Of a stretch of 64,000 nt of DNA, positions 25,330 to 33,950 are shown in pieces (positions within the stretch are counted from its first letter, which is position 1; the number at the start of each line of letters is the position of its first letter). The DNA is taken from positions 1 to 64,000 of the forward strand of contig JACPNQ010000020.1 of the NCBI GenBank assembly GCA_016185425.1, read 5' to 3'. Under the pieces are notes generated by a model that worked only from the letters and a program-made list of their open reading frames with translations, ran no database searches and had not been told where the DNA came from. Made by a program: the position numbers and the translations under genes. The DNA is from Acidobacteriota bacterium. Its GTDB lineage: Bacteria > Acidobacteriota > Terriglobia > Bryobacterales > Bryobacteraceae.

Positions 25330-26656
25330 AATTCAGCAGTTCCGCGATGCGGTGCTCGGGGAGACCGGAGGTCTCGAGAGCCACCTCGCGGACGGTTTTG
25401 CCGGATTCAAAGGCCTCCTTGGCAATGGCGGCGGCTTTGTCGTAGCCGATGTCGGGGACCAGCATTGTAGCGAGCGCGAGGGAGCGCTCGACGAGGCCGC
25501 TGGCGTGCTCGCGGACGGCATCGAGGCCCTGGATGCAGCGCGCGGAAAAGTTGGCGGCGGCTTGGGAGAGGAGATCGATGGAGTCGAGGAGATCGAAGGC
25601 AATCAGGGGCATCATAGTGTTGAGCTCGAAATTGCCGGAAGCGCAGGCCCACGTGAGCGCGGCATCATGCCCGATAACCTGAGCTCCAATCATCAGCACG
25701 CTTTCCGGTATGACCGGGTTTATTTTGCCGGGCATGATGCTGGAGCCTGGTTGTAACGCAGGGAGGCGGAGTTCGCCGAGGCCGGCGCGCGGGCCTGAGC
25801 CGAGCCATCGGATGTCGCTCGCAATTTTGGTGAGGGCGACGGCACAGGTCTTCAAGGCTCCGCTAAGGAATAGCACAGCGTCTTTGGCGGCCTGGGCCTC
25901 AAAATGGTTCCGCGCTTCTCGGAATGGAAGACCTGTGTGCTGAGCGATCAACTCGATGGTGCGGGGCGCGAAGCCGGGAGGCGCGTTGACGCCGGTGCCG
26001 ACGGCGGTACCGCCGATCGGAAGTTCGTAAAGGCCTTCCAGCGCGGCGCTGAGGCGCTCGGCTGAAGCTTTTGCCTGATGGGCGTAGCCGCTGAACTCCT
26101 GCCCGAGGCGAATGGGAGTGGCGTCCTGCAGATGCGTGCGGCCGATTTTCAGCACGTCCCAGAATTGGGCCGCCTTGCTATCCAGTGCGCGGCGAAGCGA
26201 TTCGAGCGCGGGGAGGAGATCCCTTTGGACGGCGACAGCGGCGGCGATATGGATGGCGGCGGGGATTACGTCGTTGCTGGACTGGCAGCGGTTGACGTCG
26301 TCATTCGGGTGGGATTTCGTTAGCTTTGCGATGACCTCATTGGCATTCATGTTGGTTGATGTGCCGCTGCCGGTTTGGAAGACGCCGACGACGAATTGGT
26401 CGTAGTAGGCGCCGGCGGCGATCTTACCCGCAACTTCGACGATGCGCGCGGCCAACCCGGCGGGTAACAGGCCGAGTTCGCCATTCGTTTGCGCGGCACA
26501 GGCTTTGATGAGACCGAGAGCCTGGATGAACTGGGGCTGCAATCCATAGGGCCCCTTGGGGAAATTGAGGACGGCGCGCTGCGTCTGCGCGGCGTATAGT
26601 GCATCGGCAGGCACTTCGACTTCGCCCATGGAATCCCGCTCGGTTCGGTTGGGCAT
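25319..26656 (-). CDS. fumC: Fumarate hydratase, class II
   Basis: The 445-residue protein has the fumarase C length and signatures: TGSGTSTNMNANEV, KIGRTHLQDATP and GSSIMPGKINP, the last forming the SS loop and lyase signature. The homotetrameric enzyme converts fumarate to malate in the TCA cycle. GGAGG lies 7 bases before the ATG. The fumC message may be shared with the minus-strand genes upstream (phyH-like and the 41-codon frame). A short inverted repeat AGCAG/CTGCT lies in the gap at about 26698-26710. Confidence 0.93.
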   Translation of the reverse strand: MPNRTERDSMGEVEVPADALYAAQTQRAVLNFPKGPYGLQPQFIQALGLIKACAAQTNGELGLLPAGLAARIVEVAGKIAAGAYYDQFVVGVFQTGSGTSTNMNANEVIAKLTKSHPNDDVNRCQSSNDVIPAAIHIAAAVAVQRDLLPALESLRRALDSKAAQFWDVLKIGRTHLQDATPIRLGQEFSGYAHQAKASAERLSAALEGLYELPIGGTAVGTGVNAPPGFAPRTIELIAQHTGLPFREARNHFEAQAAKDAVLFLSGALKTCAVALTKIASDIRWLGSGPRAGLGELRLPALQPGSSIMPGKINPVIPESVLMIGAQVIGHDAALTWACASGNFELNTMMPLIAFDLLDSIDLLSQAAANFSARCIQGLDAVREHASGLVERSLALATMLVPDIGYDKAAAIAKEAFESGKTVREVALETSGLPEHRIAELLNFRK

Positions 26657-26708
26657 CGATACCTCCTGGAGGGATTTCGTCCTCCGTTTTCATGTTTAGC
26701 AGAATCTG

Positions 26709-26834
26709 CTACCGCTCGCGGAAGGTTTTGCGGGCGGCCTGGAGTTCTTCATAGTATTTTTCGGCCCAGAGCCATCCTCCTCCATTTGCCGGAGCGTGTT
26801 GGTCAGGATATTTCGCGCAGTTGCGCGCGTTCAA
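26709..26834 (-). CDS. Possible 41-residue protein coupled to the PhyH gene
   Basis: The TTG start overlaps the stop of the PhyH-type gene (TTGA), and the frame reads NARNCAKYPDQHA, then GGGWLWAEKYYEEL and KTFRER before TAG. The content of tryptophan, tyrosine and balanced charge looks coded rather than random. There is no clear ribosome site, and a TTG start in a coupled position is plausible but unproven. It could also be the tail of a decayed gene. Confidence 0.3.
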   Translation of the reverse strand: MNARNCAKYPDQHAPANGGGWLWAEKYYEELQAARKTFRER

Positions 26835-27595
26835 TATGTCAGCGGAATCGGGAGTAGCGGAGCGGCACTGACGCGGATGAGGTCGGACTCCATGGGTTGT
26901 CCCTCATAGCGCGGTTCGACGGCGCTGCGAGGGTGGGGCGCGTGGCCGGGAGACCAGCGGGCAGCGGGGGAGACGAACGACAGTGCCCAGCTACGGCGGG
27001 GGCGGCTGGTGCGATTAGCCGGGGAACGGTGCCAGAGATAGCCGTGGTGCGCGAAGCCGTGGCCGGCCGGGGCGCGGACGGCAATGCCGGGTTCGGCGGG
27101 ATCGATGTCGATGGGCGGGAGCGCGGCGCGAGGATCGTCGTCGCCTGTCATGCCCCAATTGGCGCGACGTTCGCCGAGCAGGTGGCTGCCGTAGAGGTAA
27201 TAGAGGCAGCCGTTTTCGGGGGAGACGTCGTCGAGGGCGATCCACAGCGTGAAGCCGTCGGCGCAGTCGAGGGGAAGGTACGAGAAGTCCTGGTGCCAGT
27301 CCATGTCGATGCCGTTGGGAGGCTTGGAGAGGAGATGGTCGTGGAAGAGGACCAGCTCGGGGATGCCTAGCGCCTTGCAGGCGAGCGTTCCGAGGGCTGG
27401 GACCAATGCTGCAAGTTGTGGAGAGGTACGCCAGCTATCGTGAACGATTCGCGCGTACGGGCCGGTGACGCCGCGCTCCATGACCTCTTCAAATGCCGCC
27501 TGCGCGATGGGGAGCTGGGTGGCGTCGAGAACCTGGCCGAGAGCGGCAGCTCCGGAAGTTTCGAATTCGGCGGCGAGGTTCTGGCTGGGGGCCAT
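26831..27595 (-). CDS. Phytanoyl-CoA dioxygenase (PhyH)-family Fe(II)/2-oxoglutarate oxygenase
   Basis: The 254-residue protein has the iron facial triad of the PhyH family: HQD at 101-103 (DMDWHQDFSY) and a distal histidine in LWHRSPANRTSRPRR near 189, with the following arginines suited to bind 2-oxoglutarate. LWIALDDVSPENGCLYYLYGSH is the typical central strand. It hydroxylates an unknown small molecule. The ATG at 27595 was chosen (GGTAGGA upstream); an in-frame ATG lies at 27604. The gene is divergent from the radical SAM gene, 33 bases apart, so the two probably act in one pathway. Confidence 0.82.
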   Translation of the reverse strand: MAPSQNLAAEFETSGAAALGQVLDATQLPIAQAAFEEVMERGVTGPYARIVHDSWRTSPQLAALVPALGTLACKALGIPELVLFHDHLLSKPPNGIDMDWHQDFSYLPLDCADGFTLWIALDDVSPENGCLYYLYGSHLLGERRANWGMTGDDDPRAALPPIDIDPAEPGIAVRAPAGHGFAHHGYLWHRSPANRTSRPRRSWALSFVSPAARWSPGHAPHPRSAVEPRYEGQPMESDLIRVSAAPLLPIPLTY

Positions 27596-27628
27596 GAGGT
27601 ACATCCTACCGCGTGCCATGATGTTGTC

Positions 27629-29536
27629 ATGCGCGTGGCGGTGAGCCAGTACGAGGGCATTGATGCGACACCGGTGCTGCCGCTGGCGGCGGGTTGCCTG
27701 GTGGCGTCGGCGCGCGCGGATGCTGAGCTGGCGGGATTGGACTACCGCGTGACGGTGGCGCGCCAGGCGATTGCGCGTGCGGTGGAGGACATGGGGCGTC
27801 CGGAGGTGCTGGGGCTGCCGCTGTATCCGTGGAACGCCGCGTATGCTCTGACGGTGGCGGGCGCCGTGCGGGAGGCGTTGCCGGATTGCCTGATTGTGGC
27901 GGGCGGACCATCGGTACCTCGGCGTCCGGAACGGGCACGGCGGTTTTTGCAAGAGCATGCCGCGGTAGACGTGCTCGCATTCGGCGAGGGGGAGTTGACG
28001 TTTCGGGAGTTGTTGCGGGCACGGCTGGGTGGTGGGAGTTTGGAAGGAATTGGGGGGATTGCGTATCGAGATGGCTGCGATTTCCACGTGACCGCAGAGC
28101 CTGTGCGAGTGCTGGATTTTTCGGTGACAGCGTCGCCGTACCTGGATGGGACGTTTGATGAATTATTTGAACGGAACAGGTCGCGGTTTCACATGGCGCT
28201 GTGCGAGACGAACCGGGGATGTCCGTTTTCGTGCACGTTTTGCGACTGGTCCCTTACGAAGCGAGTGGTGGAATTTCCGATTGAGCGAGTGATGGCGGAA
28301 CTCGACTGGGTGGTGCGGCATGGATTCAGCCACGTGATGCTGGCGGATGCGAATTTCGGGATCCGTCCGCGAGACACGGGGATCGCGCGGCGGCTGGTGG
28401 AGTTGAAGCGGGCGACGGGACTGCCATCGACGTTCTACTTCTATCTGACGAAGAACAATCACGGGCGAAACCTGGAAACGATTGAGATCTTGCAGAGCGG
28501 AGGGATTGGCACGTGGGTGGGGCTGGCGGTGCAGGACTTCGACGATGACGTGTTGGAGGCGGTGAAACGGGACAACATACAGACGGGCGAAGCGATGAAA
28601 TTGCGCGCTATCTGCGGCGAGAGGGGGATACCGACGTTCAACGAGTTGATTCTGGGCCTGCCGGGCCAGACCTACGAGTCATTTGCCCGGACGATTGCGA
28701 CCGCGATGCCTTCCCTGCCCCGGCACGATTTTGTGCTGTTTTTGTGCCGGCTGATTGAGAATGCGGAGTTGGGCGATCCGGCGTCACGAGAACGGTTTGG
28801 GATCGAGACGCGGGTGTGCCAGTGGAAAACATCGACGCCGGGGCTGGAGGCGGTGATCGATGAGTATCAGGAAGTAGTTGTCGGGACGCGGAATATGCCG
28901 GTGGAGGATTGGAAGCGAACGTACCGGCTGTCGTTCCTGGCCGCGGCGCTCTATAACTTGCGACTGCTACGGGTAGCGCTCCAATATGTGCCGGAGGCGA
29001 TGGGCATTTCATTGACGAGTTACCTGGAGTTATTGGCCAACCATATGGCGGATGCGGAGAGCGAGTCGGTATATGGAGAGTTGTCGGCGGTATTTGACGC
29101 ATATTTAGACTCGCTGCTGGCGGGCGGGCCGTTTGTTCTGCCGTACGCCGGTAGTACGCCGATTGTGGTGGAGGAGGCGGTGGCGATGGCGGCACTGCGG
29201 CGGTACGACGAGTTCCTAGCGGAAACGGCGAGATTGACGTGCGGGAATCGCAGCGAGGCGATGGGGGAGGCATTCCGGTATCAGGCTCTGATTACATCAC
29301 GATGGGGGTTGACTGAGCCGATCGTCGAGCGGTTTCAGTACGATTGGCCGGCGTATGCGGGGAACGGGGGGAAATTGGCGGAACGGCCCGTGACCGTACG
29401 ATTTACTCCAGGAGCGGCTGCAGGCCATGCACGGTATGACGATTATGCGGCAGCACATTTGGGGTCGATGCGTGCGCGGCTGGATAGCGGGCGCGTGGAG
29501 TGTGAGGCCAGAGCGGCGCAGTTAGTAGTGCTGTAG
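27629..29536 (+). CDS. B12-binding-domain radical SAM protein
   Basis: The 635-residue protein has an N-terminal cobalamin-binding-like Rossmann domain (about 1-160: CLIVAGGPSVP, VDVLAFGEGELTF) without a DxHxxG motif. A radical SAM barrel follows with the cluster motif CPFSCTFC (C198, C202, C205). The C-terminal domain has about 200 residues. The layout is that of class B (B12-dependent) radical SAM enzymes such as methyltransferases acting on unactivated carbon or phosphorus, but the substrate is unknown. The start at 27629 excludes an upstream extension that is antisense to the PhyH gene. The last part of this gene is partly duplicated at 33833-33920. Confidence 0.85.
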   Translation: MRVAVSQYEGIDATPVLPLAAGCLVASARADAELAGLDYRVTVARQAIARAVEDMGRPEVLGLPLYPWNAAYALTVAGAVREALPDCLIVAGGPSVPRRPERARRFLQEHAAVDVLAFGEGELTFRELLRARLGGGSLEGIGGIAYRDGCDFHVTAEPVRVLDFSVTASPYLDGTFDELFERNRSRFHMALCETNRGCPFSCTFCDWSLTKRVVEFPIERVMAELDWVVRHGFSHVMLADANFGIRPRDTGIARRLVELKRATGLPSTFYFYLTKNNHGRNLETIEILQSGGIGTWVGLAVQDFDDDVLEAVKRDNIQTGEAMKLRAICGERGIPTFNELILGLPGQTYESFARTIATAMPSLPRHDFVLFLCRLIENAELGDPASRERFGIETRVCQWKTSTPGLEAVIDEYQEVVVGTRNMPVEDWKRTYRLSFLAAALYNLRLLRVALQYVPEAMGISLTSYLELLANHMADAESESVYGELSAVFDAYLDSLLAGGPFVLPYAGSTPIVVEEAVAMAALRRYDEFLAETARLTCGNRSEAMGEAFRYQALITSRWGLTEPIVERFQYDWPAYAGNGGKLAERPVTVRFTPGAAAGHARYDDYAAAHLGSMRARLDSGRVECEARAAQLVVL

Positions 29537-29603
29537 AGAGTGAGGCGTCCGCAGCCCGCTAGCAGGTCTCGTCGCGATGGGTGGCGGAGGGACCGGGCTC
29601 GTT

Positions 29604-30257
29604 TCAAATCTGTCGTAGAACGGCGCCGGTAAGAGACGAGGCTTTGCGGTTTGCGGTTCCCGCGCGGAAGGCTTGCGCCGCGATCTCAACAAACGCCCTC
29701 TGGTACCGGGGCATATAAACGTCGCGGCGGCACATGACTGCAATATCCACTCTCGGAAGACCGGCGGGCGGCCGATGTCTCTGGAGGCCGCGAAGCTCCT
29801 TCGTCAACGCGGCGGGACCGAGCGGCACGAGCCCAACGCCCCAACCGGCTCGCACGGCACTGGTTGCAAGATCAAGGGTGGAGGCCTCTACCGCAATCCG
29901 CAGCCGTGACAGGAGGTTCTGCCGCCGCAGGAGCTCTTCGAAGGCTTGCCGGATAACGCTGTTGCGATCGGCCAGCACAAAGGGGTGCTCCAATACCGCC
30001 TCCCATGTAAGCGGCTTGCGCAGGCGGAATCGAGGGGTCGAGATCAGATCGAATCGGATCGGTGCCGCCGCGTTCACTACCACGCGGCCGGATGCCACCC
30101 ATGGAGAAGAGACGACGACGTCCACGCGGCCCTGTTCCAGCAGTGGAACGGCTTCTGCAGGCTCGCCGGTGACCAGCCGGACGGATACCGCTGGAAACAG
30201 CCGATGGAACGTCTGCAGAATGGTTCCCGCGTAATTGGCGATTGCATACCCCGACAT
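29604..30257 (-). pseudogene. LysR-family regulator lacking its DNA-binding domain
   Basis: The frame reads a complete LysR co-inducer-binding domain: SGPLAVAMSGYAIANYAGTI just ahead of the annotated ATG, then LLEQGRVDVVVSSPW, VLEHPFVLADRNSV and GWGVGLVPLGPA. The N-terminal winged HTH and linker (about 85 residues) are missing. Upstream (from about 30285) the DNA is instead the interior of a TonB receptor gene on the opposite strand. The remnant can be read from an internal ATG, but it would lack DNA binding. It is a truncated gene. Confidence 0.75.
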
Positions 30258-30287
30258 CGCGACAGCGAGCGGCCCACTGTTCTCGCC

Positions 30288-31065
30288 GCGTAGCCTCGAC
30301 CATCGCGAACACCCAGGCGCGCCGTCCGTACCAGGGCTTCACTTCGGTGACCCAGAGTTGGACCGACTTCAATTCCCAGTACCACTCGCTGCAGTTGAAC
30401 GCCGAGAAGCGCTTCAGCAAAGGTCTCTCCGTCCTGGGCAATTACGCCTGGGCGAAGACTATGGACGACTTCGGCAACACCACTCTTCTCTTCCGCCGCG
30501 AATATTTCCGCGGCGTGGCCAGTGAGCACATCCCTCACATTTTCCACCTGACCACGATGTGGGCTGTTCCAACGCCGCGACTCCAGGGAATCGCCGCCAA
30601 GCTTCTGCAGGGCTGGGAGCTTACCTCCCTCACCACATGGCAGAACGGTTTCCCATTCAGCCTCGCAAGCGGTGTGGACAATTCGTTCACGGCCGCCGGA
30701 GGCGACAGGGCCGATTTCACCGGAACTGATGTGAACCAGGCGAAGCTTAGCGGGCTGTCGCACGCCCAGATGGTCGACCGGTTCTTCAACACTTCACTCT
30801 TCACCACCAACGCCTTCGGCACGTTTGGTAACTCGGGAAGGAACATCCTGCGCGGTCCTAGGTTCTTCAATACCGACCTCGGTTTGATCAAAAACACCGC
30901 CGTCGCCGAAGAGTTCAAAGTGCAGTTTCGTGCCGAGTTCTTCAACTTGTTCAACAACGTGAACTTCAGCAACCCCGGAAGCACGGTCGGCACGCCCGGC
31001 TTCGGCAGGATCACGTCCGCGCGGGACCCAAGGATCCTACAATTGACACTAAAGTTGATGTTTTG
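30288..31065 (+). pseudogene. C-terminal fragment of a TonB-dependent receptor (Oar-like)
   Basis: From about 30288 the frame reads STIANTQARRPYQGF, SWTDFNSQYHSLQL, FSKGLSVLGNYAWAK and so on, ending FGRITSARDPRILQLTLKLMF before TGA. This is the last 255 or so residues of an Oar-type barrel; the two intact paralogues here end in the same way. About 850 N-terminal residues (signal peptide, regulatory domain, plug, half the barrel) are absent. The break lies where the headless LysR gene begins on the other strand. It cannot make a receptor. Confidence 0.85.
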
Positions 31066-31080
31066 AGAAGGAGGCGCAAG

Positions 31081-31989
31081 GTGCATTTGCACATCGTCAA
31101 CATGTTCTACTCCGGCCTGCTGGTTGCGGCCTTTGTCCCGGCCGCGCCCCTCGCCGCCCAAAGCCAACCTGTATCACTGAAGGTTGCCGCGGTGCAGTTT
31201 CGGTCGACACCTCGGATCGAAGACAATGTGACCCGCATGGCGGAGCTGCTGGGCCGACTGGCTGACGACGGCGTGCGCGTGGCGGTATTTCCGGAATGTG
31301 CGCTGACGCAATATCGCAAAGACTCGATCCTGGAGGCGGACCCGAAGGAAGTGGCGGCGGCCGAAGAAAAGCTTCGGATGGTCTGCCGCAGAAAGAGAAT
31401 CGCCGCGATCTTCGGAAGCGTCTACAAGACGAACGGCCGCGTTTACAACACGGCCGTCGTCTTCGATGCGCAAGGTGAGCTGGTCGATCGGTACGGCAAA
31501 GTCTATCTGGCCGGCGAACAATGGTTCACTCCGGGGAACCACATCAGCTACTTCGAACTGGACGGTGTCCCATCAACCGTGATGATTTGCCACGACGAGC
31601 GCTACCCGGAGCTTGTCCGGCTTCCTGCTATCCAAGGGGCGCGGATCGCGTATTACATCAGCCACGAATCCGGTCTTCGGCAGGAGTCGAAGCTGGCACC
31701 ATATCGAGCTCAGCTTATGGCCCGCGCCGTAGAGAACAGGGTCTTCATTGTCGCGGCCAACGCACCGTCCGATCCCAAGGATCTCAGCGGGTCGCACGGC
31801 CAGAGCCGTATCGTAAACGACGAAGGCAATGTGATGAAGGAAGCGTCGTATTTCGGCGAAGAGATCCTGATCGAGACGCTGCCTGTTAAGGCAGCCCGGT
31901 TGGAACGCCCGCTGAAGGAGCTGATGGGCGATTGGTGGCGCCAGGGAGTCGACTCGATGATGAAGAACCGGCGGAGATCGCTCGACTGA
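31081..31989 (+). CDS. Carbon-nitrogen hydrolase (nitrilase superfamily)
   Basis: The 302-residue protein has the nitrilase catalytic triad: glutamate in VAVFPECALT, lysine in RYGKVYLAGE and cysteine in VMICHDERYPEL. An N-terminal hydrophobic leader (MFYSGLLVAAFVPAAPLAAQ) suggests export, which is unusual but known for secreted amidase-like members. It would hydrolyse amides or carbamoyl compounds. A strong AGAAGGAGG ends 7 bases before GTG 31081, which fixes the start over an ATG at 31102. The stop overlaps the start of the next gene (TGATG). Confidence 0.8.
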   Translation: MHLHIVNMFYSGLLVAAFVPAAPLAAQSQPVSLKVAAVQFRSTPRIEDNVTRMAELLGRLADDGVRVAVFPECALTQYRKDSILEADPKEVAAAEEKLRMVCRRKRIAAIFGSVYKTNGRVYNTAVVFDAQGELVDRYGKVYLAGEQWFTPGNHISYFELDGVPSTVMICHDERYPELVRLPAIQGARIAYYISHESGLRQESKLAPYRAQLMARAVENRVFIVAANAPSDPKDLSGSHGQSRIVNDEGNVMKEASYFGEEILIETLPVKAARLERPLKELMGDWWRQGVDSMMKNRRRSLD

Positions 31990-33694
31990 TGGGCAGAGTG
32001 GCATTGACCGCGCTGTTTTTGTATGCGGCCCACGCCTCGGCGCAAACGGAGGGGAGACAGCTCACTCCAATACTCGAAGAGCAGGTTCAGGCGCCGGACG
32101 TCACTTCCTATCAGTTGCGACGCTTTGCCCTCAGCCGCATTACGAAGCTCCCGTCGCCGCAGTCTCCCGAGCTGTGGACAGCCGAGGCGAATCGCTTGCG
32201 GCATCGCCTGCTGAACGAGGTCGTCTTCCACGGCTGGCCCAAGGAATGGGTCGATGCACCGGCGCGGTTCGAGGACCTCGGCCCGATTCCCGGCGGCGTG
32301 GGTTACCGCATGCGCAAGTTGCGCTACGATTCGGCGCGCACCTCGACTTGTTAGGCGCCAATGCAGTCGGCCTGTTTTACCTGGCGATGCGCAGGGGCCT
32401 CGACTATCTGAATGGGCATCCTTCCGTTGACCGGAGCCGCATTGGGATGACTGGCTTATCCGGAGGAGGATGGCAAACGATCGTGCTGAGCTCCCTGGAC
32501 GAACGGATCGCCGCCGCGGCGCCCGTCGCTGGCTATGCGTCTTTCTTCTCGCGGATCGAACGTATGAACGACATCGGCGACATCGAGCAGAATCCTACGG
32601 ACATGTTCACTTCGGTCGACTACTCCCATCTTGCCGCGATGCGCGCGCCACGTCCGACTCTGCTCATCTACAATGCCGAGGACAGTTGCTGCTTCCGCGC
32701 TCCCTTCGTGAAGAGGGAAAACTTCGATGCCGTCCTCCCCTTTTTCCGGTTGTACGGACGGGAAGACGGTTTTGGCTGGCACCAGGATACCGATCCCTCG
32801 GATCACAATTATCAGCTCGACAACCGGCAGCAGTCATATCGGTTCTTCGGAAAACACTTCGGACTTTCGGCAACCGCCGAGGAGATCCCGGTAGGGGAGG
32901 AGGTTAAGAGTTTTGACGAGTTGTCAGTCGGACTTCCCCCGGACAACCTGACTATTCTCGGCCTCGCGCGGAAGATCGCTCCGGCCTCGGCGCCTGCAAA
33001 CCCTTCAGCCGCAATACTGAAAGAGACCGTTCGCTTCCGGCCAGTCGACGTGGAACGCGCCTGGATCGCCGGCAACACGAAACGAAAGGGACTCGAGACT
33101 CTTTCGTACGGGCTGGAATTTAACAACGGTCTCAGCGCGGCGGGAACCTGGTTGAAGGCGATCTCCGCTCCGGATAAAGCGCCAGCCACCATCGTGATCA
33201 CCGACGGCGGCAGAAAGACTTCCGCGGTGGAAGTCTCGGCCCGCGTGAATCGCGGCGAACAGGTTCTGGCTCTGGACCTGCTGCTCATCGGCGAAATGGC
33301 TCCGGGAACGCGCACCTCGGGGATCGTCAACCTCTCCGCCACGCTGGGTGAGCGGGCACTCGGGATTCAAGCGGCGCAGCTCGTCGCGGCCGGCCGATGG
33401 ATGCAGAGCCTTTCCGGCGGTCGCAAGGTCCGGATCGAGGCGTCGGGAATGAGAACACAAGTGATTGCGCTCACAGCGGCCGCGCTTGGACCGGGAATAT
33501 TCTCCGAGATCACGGTCCGGAGAGGCATACCGTCGCTGCGCCACCTGTTGGATGCGCCTGTCGAGCCCCGGGCCGCGCCTGAACTGTTTTGCCTGGATCC
33601 GTATAAGCGGTTCGATATTGATGGGCTGGCGAAACTGGCCTCCATACCGGTTATAAGCACGCAGCCGCAAGGCCATACCGCAATATTGCGCTGA
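31989..33694 (+). pseudogene. Secreted alpha/beta-hydrolase (acetyl-xylan-esterase-like), broken by internal deletion
   Basis: Part one (31989-32354) has a signal peptide (MGRVALTALFLYAAHASAQ) and runs to GVGYRMRKLRYD, then hits TAG after a few out-of-frame codons. Part two, in another frame from about 32333, resumes as FGAHLDLLGANAVGLFYLAM, then GMTGLSGGGWQ (nucleophile serine), a HQD..DHNYQ segment and a C-terminal domain to 33694. Intact relatives have about 70 residues between these points, including the oxyanion strand (NVNGHDP-like). So about 200 bases, not a multiple of three, are missing at about 32330. The catalytic serine remains but the product cannot be whole. Confidence 0.75.
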
Positions 33695-33832
33695 CTCGAC
33701 GAACGACGCCAGTGGTCAACGATAGCTCTCCGTCCGAAGGGATGAACGCACGGCCCTTTCCCTCTCGTTCCGGTCCCAGGTTTCGTCGAGCCGGGACCGC
33801 CCGGTTTGCATTGCTTCGGATCGCGATGGACC

Positions 33833-33920
33833 GGAAACGGCGAGATTGACGGGCGGGAATCGCAGTGATTCGCCTCGTGTACGCGGAACAGGGGGAAATT
33901 GGCGGAACGGTAGTCTTGTA
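33833..33920 (+). pseudogene. Decayed copy of the radical SAM gene's 3' end
   Basis: 33833-33868 matches 29221-29256 at 34 of 36 bases. 33879-33910 matches 29353-29386 closely with a 2-base gap. The segment then ends in a TAG set like the original gene end (GTAGTCTTGTAG against GTAGTGCTGTAG). The bases between the two matched blocks in the original (about 95) are absent. The arrangement is a collapsed second copy of the end of the gene at 27629-29536, about 4.6 kb downstream. Confidence 0.75.
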
Positions 33921-33950
33921 GCGAATCTTAGGACTGGTAGACTGTGGCGC

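Noticed and set aside
27416-27628. N-terminal extension of the radical SAM frame
   Set aside because: These codons are antisense to the PhyH gene start; the family-like sequence begins at the ATG at 27629.
32352-32354. TAG in the esterase gene as recoding or programmed frameshift
   Set aside because: About 70 conserved residues are missing between the two parts, which a frameshift cannot restore; a deletion explains it.
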